This document shows positions 37,187 through 46,244 of a DNA stretch of 64,000 bases, piece by piece. The notes under the pieces are model-generated. The model was not told where the DNA came from, ran no database searches, and saw nothing but the letters and a program-made list of their open reading frames with translations. Source of the stretch: Streptomyces antibioticus (GTDB taxonomy: Bacteria; Actinomycetota; Actinomycetes; Streptomycetales; Streptomycetaceae). The stretch spans positions 1,244,452 to 1,308,451 of the forward strand of contig NZ_CM007717.1 of assembly GCF_002019855.1 (NCBI RefSeq), read 5' to 3'. The position numbers and the translations under genes are program-made. Within the stretch, counting starts at the first letter, position 1, and every line of letters starts with the position of its first letter.

Positions 37187-38932
37187 ATGAGAACCCCCGC
37201 CCCCGCCCCCGGCCCCCGCCTCCTGTTCTTCGGCCTCCCCGGCGACCGGGCCGGTGAGCTGGCCGCCCTCGCCGTGCGGGACGCGCGGCGTGCCGTCGGG
37301 CTGCGTACGGTGGCCGGGGGCCCGCCCGCCTCGGAGGCCGCCGCCGGTTCCTGGGAGCTGGTGCGCCGCCGCCCGCGGCAGCCCAGACCCGAGCCGGGCG
37401 GGCCCCGGCCCTCGCCGTACAAGAACCTGCGGATCACGGTTCTGCCCGGGCTCACCCCGGCCGCGTCGGCGACGGGCGCGCACCCGGCGGGCCACGACGG
37501 GCTGGTGGTGGTCATCGGTGCCGGTGAACGGGCCTGGTGGGAGCTGCGGTTGCTGTTCCACCACGTCCAGCGGGCGCTGGCCGACAACCGGGCGCAGCGG
37601 ATGGTGCTCGCCGTGACCGGCCTCGGGCGGCGCGCCGGGGCGGCGGAGCTGGCGGAGGCCGTCCGGCCGTGGGCGTCGTATCTGGGCTCCGGGGTGTCGG
37701 CCGGGCGGCTCTACGGCGTGACGGTGCCGGTGCGGTTCCCCGGCGGGGCGCGCGGGGCGAGGCCAGGCGTACCGCTGCTCTGGCATCTGGGCGCGGATTC
37801 GGAACTGACGCCTCGGCAGCGCCGGTTGACCGACGCCCGGCTGGCCGAGGCCAGGACTCCCGGCGCCCCCTTGGCCCTGCGGGAGTGGGAGCGGGTCGAC
37901 CGGGTCCTGCACGCCGCCCCGGTGCCGCCCGACCGCACCGTACGGGTCACCGTCCTCGGGGCTCCGGGCGCGGGCCGTACGACCGTCCTTGCCGCCGCCC
38001 ACCGGGTGCTCGGTCCCGAACGCCCGGGCCTGTGGCTCCACTTGCCCGATCCTGGCGCCCTCCACGACCTGATCACCCGCCGCCGCGCCCTGGAAGAGGA
38101 CAGCCTCCGCGCCCCCGGCACCCCCAGTACCCCCGCCACCGACCGCGAGCACTGGCACTTCCAACTCGCCGACGGCACCGTCCCGGTGATGGACGTGGAC
38201 TGGCTGGAGGCCGACACCCGCGGGGCCCGTCCCGACCTCGCCGACCGGGTCCGGGACTCCCAGTGCGTGGTCGTCGCGGTGGACGCCGCTCTGCTCGACG
38301 TCCCGCTGGACGAGGGCCGCACGGCGGAGCTGCGGGAGCGGACCGGCGCCGGAACCGCCGACGAACTGATCCAGGCCGCGGCCACGTTCCACCGCGACGC
38401 GGACGGACTCCCGCCCCAGGTCGTCCTGTTGCTGACCGGAGTCGATCGACTCCTGCGCGACGGACGCCCGTTGCGCACCCGTGCGGGCCTGCTGGACGAC
38501 TTCCGGCGGCTGGTCCCCGCCGCCTTCGCCCCCGGGGTGCTCACCGCGCTCTGCCCCGTGAGCGCGGGCACCGGCGAGGCGGACCCGCCGACCGGGGTCG
38601 AGGCCCCGTACCGGCTGCTCCTCCTGCAACAGCTCCGGCGGGAGGCGCACCGGCTCACGGGGGTCGCGGCCGGCGAGGAGGAGAAGGCCGAACGGCTGCG
38701 GGAGCGGGCGGAACGCCGCAAGGAGACCACGAGCAAGTGGAACCCGGTCAGCCGGGTCCTCAGCTTCGCCGACGGCAAGCGCGCCGACCGGGGTGAGGGC
38801 CGGGCCCGGACCGCCCGCGACGCGGCCGCCGCGAACGACGAGATCGAGAAGCTCCTCCACCGCGACCTGCGGGACACCACCGTCCTGCTGGGCGGCGAGC
38901 CGTACGGCACCGGGAGCACCGTCGGGAGCTAG
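37187..38932 (+). CDS. Uncharacterised protein with two degenerate GTPase-like halves
   Basis: This 581-residue protein has a Walker-A-like loop GAPGAGRTT at 258-266 in which the invariant Lys is Arg264. After it come a switch-II-like MDVDWLEADTRG, VVVAVDAALL and LLLTGVDRLL, where a TKxD-type specificity motif would be. The N-terminal half repeats the pattern weakly (LLFFGLPGD; VVVIGAGERAWW; LAVTGLGRR), suggesting a double GTPase-like protein with impaired nucleotide binding. The C-terminus is a charged helix (EEKAERLRERAERRKE). TRAFAC-type double GTPases of actinomycetes occur in multi-gene conflict systems, but assignment to them is only inference. The ATG at 37187 has GAGGA upstream. Confidence 0.72.
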   Translation: MRTPAPAPGPRLLFFGLPGDRAGELAALAVRDARRAVGLRTVAGGPPASEAAAGSWELVRRRPRQPRPEPGGPRPSPYKNLRITVLPGLTPAASATGAHPAGHDGLVVVIGAGERAWWELRLLFHHVQRALADNRAQRMVLAVTGLGRRAGAAELAEAVRPWASYLGSGVSAGRLYGVTVPVRFPGGARGARPGVPLLWHLGADSELTPRQRRLTDARLAEARTPGAPLALREWERVDRVLHAAPVPPDRTVRVTVLGAPGAGRTTVLAAAHRVLGPERPGLWLHLPDPGALHDLITRRRALEEDSLRAPGTPSTPATDREHWHFQLADGTVPVMDVDWLEADTRGARPDLADRVRDSQCVVVAVDAALLDVPLDEGRTAELRERTGAGTADELIQAAATFHRDADGLPPQVVLLLTGVDRLLRDGRPLRTRAGLLDDFRRLVPAAFAPGVLTALCPVSAGTGEADPPTGVEAPYRLLLLQQLRREAHRLTGVAAGEEEKAERLRERAERRKETTSKWNPVSRVLSFADGKRADRGEGRARTARDAAAANDEIEKLLHRDLRDTTVLLGGEPYGTGSTVGS

Positions 38933-38990
38933 CCCTCTCCCCCGCCGTGATCCGCGGGCGTTGTCAGTGGTGGGTGGCAGCATCGGGACC

Positions 38991-40919
38991 ATGACGGAGA
39001 GCACGGCATTCGACTGGCGGTCCTTCCTGCTCAGGTGGAGCGGGGAGTGGGCGGACTCCCTGCCGGAGGAGGACGAGACGCGGGACGCGGACGACGAGCG
39101 CGCCCGGCAGGCGCGATGGCTGGGATTCCCGGCCGCCTCCGAGGAGGACATCGCGGCCATGGAGGAGCGGCTCGGCCGCCGGATGCCGCCGTCGTACCGG
39201 GAGTTCCTCAAGGTCAGCGACGGCTGGCGGAACGCCGGAGGGTTCGTGTGGCTGCTGGCGGGCACCTCGGACGCGCGCTGGCACGAGGACGAGTCGGGGC
39301 TCGCGGAAGAGTTCGAGGAGTACCTCGACGAGGACGCCGGGCCCGAGGAGCGGCAAGGGGTGGACGTCTGGCGGCGTGGACTTCAGCTCGACGTCGAGTC
39401 CGACATCACCCATGTCCTCCTGGATCCCGGGGAGGTGGACGAGGACGGCGAATGGGCCGTCTACACATGGGCGAGCTGGCGGGCCGCGCCGCCCGAGCGG
39501 TACGCCACCTTCCTGGAGTTCATGAGGGACATGCACCGGGAGTTCCACAGCCTGCGCGCCCGACCGGACGGCGGTGAGTCGGAGTTCGCCAACGGCACCA
39601 CGCGCGAGCTGGACGCCCAGGTGGAGGAGGCCCGGCTGACCGCCCTGCGCGGCGACTGGGAGGGGGCGCGGAAGCCTCTGGACGAGGCGAAGGGGTACGG
39701 CCGGCCGCGGGCCGCCGGGCTGGGCGACCAGATACGGCGCCTGCTCGGACAGACCTACATGGTGTACTTCGACGGCCTGGTGACGGACCCCCGTTACGCG
39801 TCCGAGCTGCTGCCGCCGCTGGTCGCCGACCACGCGGCGCACGCGTCCGGGGACGACTCCACCCTGAGGTTCCATCTGCGGGGCGCCGACGACGATCTGG
39901 TGTCGCTGGCCTACGCGACGCTGGAGGAGGTGCGCGACCGCACGTTCCACTACAAGGCCGTCGGTCCCTTCGGGGAGGCGGTCGAGCGGGCGCGGGAGTT
40001 GGCGCGCTGGGGAGAGACCGACGCCGCGTGGCGGACCCTGATGGACGCCCTGCCCCTGTGGGAGCCCCTGGGACCGGACCACTTGGCACCGCTGGGATGG
40101 GTGGCCGACCCCCTGCTCGGACCGCTACTCACTCCCGAGCGGGGGCGCGAGCTGCTGTCCGCTCCCCGGGCCGGCCGGAAGGGCGCGGCACCGAGCCCGG
40201 CGGCCGGGCTCGACCCGGGCGACCTGACCTGGCTCGCGGATCCGGACCCGGGCAACAACCGCACGTCCTACCGGTTCGTACTGGTGGAGGGCGTGGAACC
40301 GGCCGAGCTGCCCCGACGCCTCACCGAGGAGGACGACGCCGTACTGCGCGCCCCGACCACCTTCTGGGAGTCCCGCCACCGTTCGCGCCCCGGCCAGGGG
40401 GAGTTCTCCTCCTACGACGACAGAGCCCTCATGGCGGTCGGCCGGGCCGGCACCGGCTGGAGCTTCGCCTTCGACGGCGACCCCTCGCCGTTCCACCGGC
40501 AGCGGTTCGTCTCCCCCGCCGCGGCCGCCGCCGTCGGCACCCGCGCGGTGGTGGTGTGGTGCGGCCTCAGAACCTGGCACGGGAAACCGTTCTTCCACCT
40601 CTCGGTGGCCCAGGACGGCGTCGAACAGTACGCGTTCACGTACGCGGAGGGAGAGACACAGAGAAGCGGGCCGATACCTCCGGCGCTGGATCCGGACCGC
40701 TTCTTCGGCGGAACGGCGGACGCAGCCGAGGCGGAGCGGTCGCTCCTCGACGCCCTGACCCGCGCGTTCGGTGCCTCTCTGCCGCGTCACGCGCTCGTGA
40801 ACGGGCGGCTGCACACCTTCACCACCCGCTCGTGGACACGACCGCCGCAGGACGGCGAGACGTACCTGGTGGTGCGCCTGCACCGACCGACCGCCACCCC
40901 TGCGACACCGTCGGACTGA
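38991..40919 (+). CDS. SMI1/KNR4 domain protein
   Basis: Residues 35-180 are a SMI1/KNR4 (SUKH) domain: AMEERLGRRMPPSYREFLKVSDGWRN, a GG-FVWLL loop, the LLDPGEVDEDGEWAVYTWASW strand pair and YATFLEFMRDMHREF. The remaining 460 residues are alpha/beta without a family I recognise; they contain acidic segments and a repeated WxxxG pattern. SUKH proteins are common immunity or adaptor proteins next to polymorphic toxins, but no toxin gene is visible nearby. It is 58 bases after the P-loop gene, so the three genes may work together. Confidence 0.8.
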   Translation: MTESTAFDWRSFLLRWSGEWADSLPEEDETRDADDERARQARWLGFPAASEEDIAAMEERLGRRMPPSYREFLKVSDGWRNAGGFVWLLAGTSDARWHEDESGLAEEFEEYLDEDAGPEERQGVDVWRRGLQLDVESDITHVLLDPGEVDEDGEWAVYTWASWRAAPPERYATFLEFMRDMHREFHSLRARPDGGESEFANGTTRELDAQVEEARLTALRGDWEGARKPLDEAKGYGRPRAAGLGDQIRRLLGQTYMVYFDGLVTDPRYASELLPPLVADHAAHASGDDSTLRFHLRGADDDLVSLAYATLEEVRDRTFHYKAVGPFGEAVERARELARWGETDAAWRTLMDALPLWEPLGPDHLAPLGWVADPLLGPLLTPERGRELLSAPRAGRKGAAPSPAAGLDPGDLTWLADPDPGNNRTSYRFVLVEGVEPAELPRRLTEEDDAVLRAPTTFWESRHRSRPGQGEFSSYDDRALMAVGRAGTGWSFAFDGDPSPFHRQRFVSPAAAAAVGTRAVVVWCGLRTWHGKPFFHLSVAQDGVEQYAFTYAEGETQRSGPIPPALDPDRFFGGTADAAEAERSLLDALTRAFGASLPRHALVNGRLHTFTTRSWTRPPQDGETYLVVRLHRPTATPATPSD

Positions 40920-40947
40920 TGCGGGGCCCGCCTGGGTAAGCCTCCAA

Positions 40948-40964
40948 TCGCACATGACATGCAA
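40948..40964. promoter_or_regulatory. Nur-like box upstream of the nik-type operon
   Basis: TCGCAC-N5-ATGCAA fits the Streptomyces Nur consensus tTGCaa-N5-ttGCAA in spacing and most positions, and lies 36 bases before the ATG of the binding-protein gene. Nickel-loaded Nur represses nik importer genes in S. coelicolor. The match is imperfect. Confidence 0.45.
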
Positions 40965-41000
40965 CAGCGATATTGAGGCAACAAGGGTGTGAGGCTGCTC

Positions 41001-42605
41001 ATGACGACGACCCGTCGCATACGAAGTTCCGCCGTCGCGGCGGCGGTTGTGATGGCCGGGGTCGCCGCCTGCTCGGCACCGGGCGGCAGCGGGGACGGGA
41101 AGGGCGGCGCCGGTGGGGCCGCCGACTCCGTGGTGATCGGGGTGGGCTCCGAACCGGACACGCTCAGCCCGCTGCTCGGCTACGGCAAGGACGGGAACTC
41201 CAAGATCTTCGACGGGCTCCTCGCCCGTGACGCGGACCTGAAGCTGACCCCCGCGCTGGCCGTGGCCCTGCCCGAGGTCACCGAGGACGGTCTCACCTAC
41301 ACGTACACCCTGCGCGACGGCGTCGAGTTCAGCGACGGCGAGCCCCTGACGGCCGAGGACGTCGTCTTCACCTACCGGACGGTCCTGGACGAGAAGACGA
41401 ACAACACGGCCCGCAGTGAACTCGACGCGGTCGAGGAGGTGCGGGCGAGCGGTGACCGCAAGGTCGTCTTCACCCTGAAGTACCCCTACGCGCCGTTCGC
41501 CGGGCGCACGGTGCTGCCCGTCGTCCCGGAGCACATCGCCGGTGAGCAGGACCCCAACGCCGGTTCCTTCAACACCGAACCGGTCGGCACGGGGCCGTAC
41601 GTGCTCTCCGCGTGGAGCAAGGGCGAGAAGCTCACCTTCAAGGCGAACCCGCGGTACTGGGGCGGCGCGCCGAAGGTGAGGACGTTCACGATGGCGGTCA
41701 TCGCCGACGACAACGTGCGGGCCACCAGGCTGCGTTCCGGTGACCTCGACGGGGCGGTCCTGCCGCCCAATCTGGCCGCCACGTTCAAGAAGGACGGCTC
41801 CAGGAAGACGTACGACGCGAAGTCCTACGACTTCCGCACCGTCACCCTGCCCAGCGCGGGCGAGGTCACCGGCGACCGGGCGATCCGGCAGGCGCTCGAC
41901 GCCGTCGTGGACCGCGAGGCCATGGTGGACAAGGTGCTCGACGGCGCGGGCCGGCCGGCGTACGGGCCGCTGCCGGTCGACGACCCCTGGTTCGCGCGGG
42001 GCATCGAGCGCGACCCGGACCTGGGCCGGGCGCAGCGGATCCTCGACGCGGCGGGCTGGAAGGCCGGCGAGGACGGTGTCCGTGCCAAGGGCGGCGAGCG
42101 GGCGGCGTTCACGCTGCTCCACCCCTCGGGCGACAAGGTCCGCCAGGATCTCGCCCTGGCCTACGCCTCCGACGCCAAGAAGGCCGGCATCGCGGTGACG
42201 GTGGAGAGTGCGACATGGGAGGTCATCGAGCCGCGGATGAAGGACGACGCGGTGCTCGCCGGATTCGGCAGCACCGGCGACCCCGACTTCGGCCTGTACA
42301 CCCTGCTGCACTCCTCCCTCGCGGGCGACGGCTTCAACAACATGGCCCGCTACCGCGACGCGACCGTGGACAAGGCCCTCGACACCGGCCGCCGCAGCTC
42401 GGACACGGCGACCCGGCAGGACGCCTACACCACGCTCCAGCGGGCGCTGGTGAAGAACCCGGGATACACGTTCCTCACCCACATCGACCACCTGTACGTC
42501 CTCGCGGACCGCTGGGACGGTCCGACCACCCAACTGGAGCCGCACGAACACGGCTTCGCCAGCGGCCCCTGGTGGAACATCGAGGACTGGCAGCCGAAGA
42601 AGTGA
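41001..42605 (+). CDS. nikA: NikA-type substrate-binding lipoprotein
   Basis: This 534-residue family 5 (SBP_bac_5) lipoprotein has the lipobox VAAC (Cys24), then SEPDTLSPLLGYGKDGNSKIFDGLLARD and YTLRDGVEFSDGEPLTAEDVVFTYRTV. It is the receptor of an ABC importer. Family 5 covers peptides and nickel; the operon layout and a Nur-like box favour nickel, but the binding residues are not conclusive. A GTG at 40989 could add four residues; the ATG at 41001 has GAGG six bases upstream. It overlaps the permease gene (GTGA). Confidence 0.85.
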   Translation: MTTTRRIRSSAVAAAVVMAGVAACSAPGGSGDGKGGAGGAADSVVIGVGSEPDTLSPLLGYGKDGNSKIFDGLLARDADLKLTPALAVALPEVTEDGLTYTYTLRDGVEFSDGEPLTAEDVVFTYRTVLDEKTNNTARSELDAVEEVRASGDRKVVFTLKYPYAPFAGRTVLPVVPEHIAGEQDPNAGSFNTEPVGTGPYVLSAWSKGEKLTFKANPRYWGGAPKVRTFTMAVIADDNVRATRLRSGDLDGAVLPPNLAATFKKDGSRKTYDAKSYDFRTVTLPSAGEVTGDRAIRQALDAVVDREAMVDKVLDGAGRPAYGPLPVDDPWFARGIERDPDLGRAQRILDAAGWKAGEDGVRAKGGERAAFTLLHPSGDKVRQDLALAYASDAKKAGIAVTVESATWEVIEPRMKDDAVLAGFGSTGDPDFGLYTLLHSSLAGDGFNNMARYRDATVDKALDTGRRSSDTATRQDAYTTLQRALVKNPGYTFLTHIDHLYVLADRWDGPTTQLEPHEHGFASGPWWNIEDWQPKK

Positions 42606-43600
42606 CCGCCGCATCCCTGCCCTGGGGAGCGATGGCGCGGCTGGCGGGACGGCGGACCCTGACCGCCGTCCCCGTCCTTCTCGTCGTCACCTTCGGGGTC
42701 TTCGCCATCGCCGCCGCCTCCCCCTTCGACCCCGTCAAGGCGTACGCCGGCACGGCCGCTCTCGGCGCCGACCGGGAGACCCTGGACCGGCTGCGGGACA
42801 ACCTGGGCGCGGACCGGCCGTTCACCGCCCGCTGGTGGGAGTGGCTGACCTCCGCTCTCGGCGGCGACCTGGGCCACTCCACCGTGCTGCGGCAGCCGGT
42901 GGCGCAGGTCATCGGTGAACGCCTGGTGTGGTCCTCGCTGTTGTGCGCGGTCGCGTTCGTCGCGGCCGTGCTCGTCGGCACCCTGCTGGGGGTGCTGGCC
43001 GCCCGTCGCCCCGGCTCGTGGCTCGACCGGATCGTCAGCTCGCTCGCCTACACCCTGGAGGCGGCGCCGGTGTTCTGGATCGCCCTGCTGGCCGTCTGGC
43101 TGTTCGCCCTCCACCTGGGCGTCCTTCCGGCGGGCGGCCTCACGGACACCGCCAGCGAACAGGTCACCGCGGGGCAGGTGGCGCGTCATCTCGTGCTGCC
43201 CGCGGGAGTGCTCGCCGTGTCCCAACTCCCTTGGTTCACGCTGTATGTACGGCAGGGGGTCGCGGACGCGCTGGCGGAGGACCCGGTGCGCGGCGCACGC
43301 GCGCGGGGCCTGAGCGAACGCACCGTGCTGCTCGGGCACGCCTTGCGTTCCGGACTCCTGCCGGTGCTCACGCTGATCGGCTCCCGCGTTCCCGAACTCA
43401 TCACCGGCGCGCTGCTGGTGGAGAGCGTCTTCAGTTGGCCCGGTATCGCCGCGGCCACCGTCGAGGCGGCCACCGCCGTCGACTTCCCCCTGCTGGCGGC
43501 GCTCACGACGCTGGCCACCGCCGCCGTCCTCGTCGGCAACCTGCTCGCCGATCTTCTGTACGCGCTGTTCGACCCGAGGGTGAAGCTCAGTGACATGTGA
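42602..43600 (+). CDS. nikB: ABC permease, NikB/DppB type
   Basis: The 332-residue protein has about six transmembrane helices and the family marks RLRDNLGADRPFTARWWEWL, HSTVLRQPVAQVIGERL and the EAA-like loop EDPVRGARARGLSERTVLLGHALRSGLLPVLTLIG. The GTG overlaps the nikA stop; an internal ATG at 42632 sits too close to its purine run. With nikC it forms the membrane channel. Confidence 0.88.
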   Translation: MTAASLPWGAMARLAGRRTLTAVPVLLVVTFGVFAIAAASPFDPVKAYAGTAALGADRETLDRLRDNLGADRPFTARWWEWLTSALGGDLGHSTVLRQPVAQVIGERLVWSSLLCAVAFVAAVLVGTLLGVLAARRPGSWLDRIVSSLAYTLEAAPVFWIALLAVWLFALHLGVLPAGGLTDTASEQVTAGQVARHLVLPAGVLAVSQLPWFTLYVRQGVADALAEDPVRGARARGLSERTVLLGHALRSGLLPVLTLIGSRVPELITGALLVESVFSWPGIAAATVEAATAVDFPLLAALTTLATAAVLVGNLLADLLYALFDPRVKLSDM

Positions 43601-44520
43601 CTCCCATGGCTGAGGCCATGACCGATACGCAGGCAGAGCGGCGGACCGGGAAGCCGTCCGGGACGGTATGGCGCTCCGCCGGCACCAGCCGCCGTTCCAC
43701 GCGCGCCCTGCGGGTGCGGACCTCGGTCGCGCTGGTGGCCGTGACCGTCCTCGCCGTCCTCCTCGTCCCGCCGCTGGTCCGGCTCGACCAGCAGGCCGTC
43801 GACCTGTCCGCCAAGCTGCTGGCGCCGTCCTGGGCGCACCCGTTCGGCACCGACGACGTCGGCCGGGACCTGCTGCTGCGCTGTGTCTACGGGCTGCGGG
43901 TGTCGCTGCTCGTCGGCGCGGCCGCCGCGCTCACGGCGACGCTGATCGGGACGGCCGTCGGGGCCACCGCCGGGGCCCTGGGGGGCTGGGCGGACCGGGC
44001 CCTCATGCGGGTCGTCGACACCGTGTCCTCCGTACCGCATCTGCTGCTGGGCATCTTCATTGTCGCGATGTTCCGGCCGGGCGTCTGGCCGGTGGTGGTC
44101 TCGGTCGCGCTGACCCACTGGCTGTCGACGGCCCGGATCGTCCGCGCCGAGGTCCTCTCGCTGCGCTCCCGCCCGTACATCGACGCCGCCGTCTCGGGCG
44201 GGGCGTCCCGGTGGCGGGTGCTGGTACGGCATCTGCTGCCCGGTGTGCTGCCGCAGGCCGCGCTGGCCGCCGTGCTGATGGTGCCGCACGCCATGTGGCA
44301 CGAGTCGGCGCTGTCCTTCCTCGGGCTGGGCCTGCCCACCCATACGGCGAGCCTCGGCACGCTGATCCAGAGCGCGCGGGGTTCGCTGCTGGCCGGCCAG
44401 TGGTGGCCGACTCTCTTCCCCGGCCTGTTCATCATCGTCCCCACGCTGGCCGTCGCGGGTCTGGCCGGTGCCTGGCGGGAACGGATCAACCCGCGCCGCC
44501 GATCGGAGCTGATGCTGTGA
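43597..44520 (+). CDS. nikC: ABC permease, NikC/DppC type
   Basis: About 300 residues with one helix after a charged N-terminus, then HPFGTDDVGRDLLLRCVYGLRVSLLVG and the cytoplasmic EAA loop RSRPYIDAAVSGGASRWRVLVRHLLPGVLP. These are DppC/NikC signatures. The GTG at 43597 overlaps the nikB stop; ATGs at 43606 and 43618 are alternative starts. It overlaps the next ATPase gene by four bases. Confidence 0.88.
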   Translation: MTPMAEAMTDTQAERRTGKPSGTVWRSAGTSRRSTRALRVRTSVALVAVTVLAVLLVPPLVRLDQQAVDLSAKLLAPSWAHPFGTDDVGRDLLLRCVYGLRVSLLVGAAAALTATLIGTAVGATAGALGGWADRALMRVVDTVSSVPHLLLGIFIVAMFRPGVWPVVVSVALTHWLSTARIVRAEVLSLRSRPYIDAAVSGGASRWRVLVRHLLPGVLPQAALAAVLMVPHAMWHESALSFLGLGLPTHTASLGTLIQSARGSLLAGQWWPTLFPGLFIIVPTLAVAGLAGAWRERINPRRRSELML

Positions 44521-45500
44521 CGGAGCGATCACCTCGCCAACAAGGGCCGCGTGAGCCGGTGTTGTCGGTGCATGGGCTGTCGGTGCGGTTCGGGATGCCG
44601 GGTGGGCGCCGGGTCGCCGCCGTCACGGACGTCCGCTTCGACGTGGCGCCCGGCGAGTGCCTCGCCCTGATCGGCGAGAGCGGCTGCGGCAAGTCCGTCC
44701 TCGCGTCGGCCCTGTTGGGGCTGCTGCCCGCCAACGCCGAGACCGCCGGGGAGGCCAGGCTCGGCGGCCTCGACCTGCTCACCGCCGGCGAACGCACCCT
44801 CGCCCGTGCCGTACGGGGGCGCCGGATCGGGCTCGTCCCGCAGAGCCCGGCCGCGCATCTGACCCCGGTCCGCACCGTCCGCTCCCATCTGGAGGAGACG
44901 GTCGCCGCGCTGACCGGCGTACGGGGTCGCGCGGCCGTGCGCAAGACGGCCGAGGCGTGCGCCGCGCGTACGGCGTTCCCCGCGGACCATCTCGACCGGC
45001 ATCCGCACGAACTGTCCGGCGGCCTCGCCCAGCGCGCCGCGACCGCCCTCGCGCTGGTCGGTGACGCGCCGTTGCTGCTGGCCGACGAGCCGACCACCGG
45101 GCTCGACCGTGATCTGGTGGAGCACACGGTCGACGCGCTACGGCGCCATGTCGCCGACGGCGACCGGGCCTTGCTGCTGATCACCCACGATCTGGCCGCG
45201 GCCGAGCGGATCGCCGACCGGGTGGCCGTCATGTACGCGGGCCGCATCGTCGAACTGGCGGACGCGGAAGCCTTCTTCGGCGCCCGCGGTCCCCGACACC
45301 CCTACAGCCGGGCCCTCCTTCGGGCCCTCCCCGACCGGGGCTTCACCCCCATTCCCGGGCTGCCTCCCGAACTCGGCGACCTCCCCGACGGCTGCGCCTT
45401 CGCCCCGCGCTGCGACCGCGCCACCGGCCTGTGCGCGGAGCTGCCGTCCGGTTCGGTCGCCTGCCACCATCCGCACGTCCCGGAGGACGCCCGTGCTTGA
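44517..45500 (+). CDS. nikD: ABC ATPase, NikD/DppD type
   Basis: The 327-residue protein has Walker A GESGCGKS, Q-loop VPQSP, signature LSGGLAQR, Walker B LLLADEPTTGLD and switch His ITHD. The C-terminal cysteine cluster (CAFAPRCDRATGLCAE) is typical of oligopeptide/nickel ATPases and can hold an Fe-S cluster in some relatives. GGAG lies eight bases before the GTG. It overlaps the next gene by eight bases. Confidence 0.9.
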   Translation: MTERSPRQQGPREPVLSVHGLSVRFGMPGGRRVAAVTDVRFDVAPGECLALIGESGCGKSVLASALLGLLPANAETAGEARLGGLDLLTAGERTLARAVRGRRIGLVPQSPAAHLTPVRTVRSHLEETVAALTGVRGRAAVRKTAEACAARTAFPADHLDRHPHELSGGLAQRAATALALVGDAPLLLADEPTTGLDRDLVEHTVDALRRHVADGDRALLLITHDLAAAERIADRVAVMYAGRIVELADAEAFFGARGPRHPYSRALLRALPDRGFTPIPGLPPELGDLPDGCAFAPRCDRATGLCAELPSGSVACHHPHVPEDARA

Positions 45501-46173
45501 ACTGCGCGCCATCACCGCCGGATACGACCGGCACGCGCCCGTGGTGCGCGGGGCGTCCCTGACGGTGGCGCCCGGCGAGGCCGTCGGCCTGCTCGGCCCG
45601 AGCGGCTGCGGCAAGTCGACCCTCGCCCGCGTCGCCGCCCTGCTGCACCGCCCCGACGCGGGGGCCGTCCTCCTCGACGGCGCCCCCGTGCGCGGCTGGC
45701 GGCACCGCGCCCCGCGCGCACTCCGCACCGCCTTCGGCGTCGTCTTCCAGCAGCCCCGGCTCTCCGCGGACCCCCGGCTGCGGCTCGCCGACCTGATCGC
45801 GGAACCGCTGCGCGCCACCGGCCGCCGCGACGCGCTGCCCGAGCGGGTGGCCGGCCTCGCCGCGACCGTCGGCCTGACCCCGGACCTTCTCCTGCGGCGC
45901 CCTCACGAGGTCAGCGACGGCCAGCTCCAGCGCGCCTGCCTGGCCCGCGCCCTGGTGCTGCGGCCGCGCTGGCTGATCTGCGACGAGATGACGGCCATGC
46001 TCGACGCCTCCACCACCGCCGCGCTCGTCACGGCCGTCGAGGACTACCGCCGCACCACAGGCGCCGGACTGCTCGCCGTCGGCCACGACCGCACCCTCCT
46101 GCACCGGTGGTGCGACCGGACGGTCCACTGGAAGGCGCTGGGCGCCCGCGCCGACGGCTCCGTGCCCGTCTGA
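45493..46173 (+). CDS. nikE: ABC ATPase, NikE/DppF type
   Basis: This 226-residue ATPase has Walker A GPSGCGKST, Walker B LICDEMTAMLD and switch His GHDR. The signature reads VSDGQLQR instead of LSGGQ, a variation that is allowed in NikE/DppF proteins. It is short, with no C-terminal Cys domain. It overlaps nikD and completes the five-gene importer. Confidence 0.88.
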   Translation: MLELRAITAGYDRHAPVVRGASLTVAPGEAVGLLGPSGCGKSTLARVAALLHRPDAGAVLLDGAPVRGWRHRAPRALRTAFGVVFQQPRLSADPRLRLADLIAEPLRATGRRDALPERVAGLAATVGLTPDLLLRRPHEVSDGQLQRACLARALVLRPRWLICDEMTAMLDASTTAALVTAVEDYRRTTGAGLLAVGHDRTLLHRWCDRTVHWKALGARADGSVPV

Positions 46174-46244
46174 CAGCCCGCCGGAATGGCGGCATCGCGG
46201 CGCCGCGGCGAAGCTGGGAAGCCGAGGCCAGCGAGGGAGGAACG

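Noticed and set aside
32756..39265. A 2169-residue minus-strand open frame
   Set aside because: Only 32756-35071 encodes a recognisable protein (CopA). The upstream part is antisense to three plus-strand genes and has no family features; long antisense frames are normal in GC-rich DNA.
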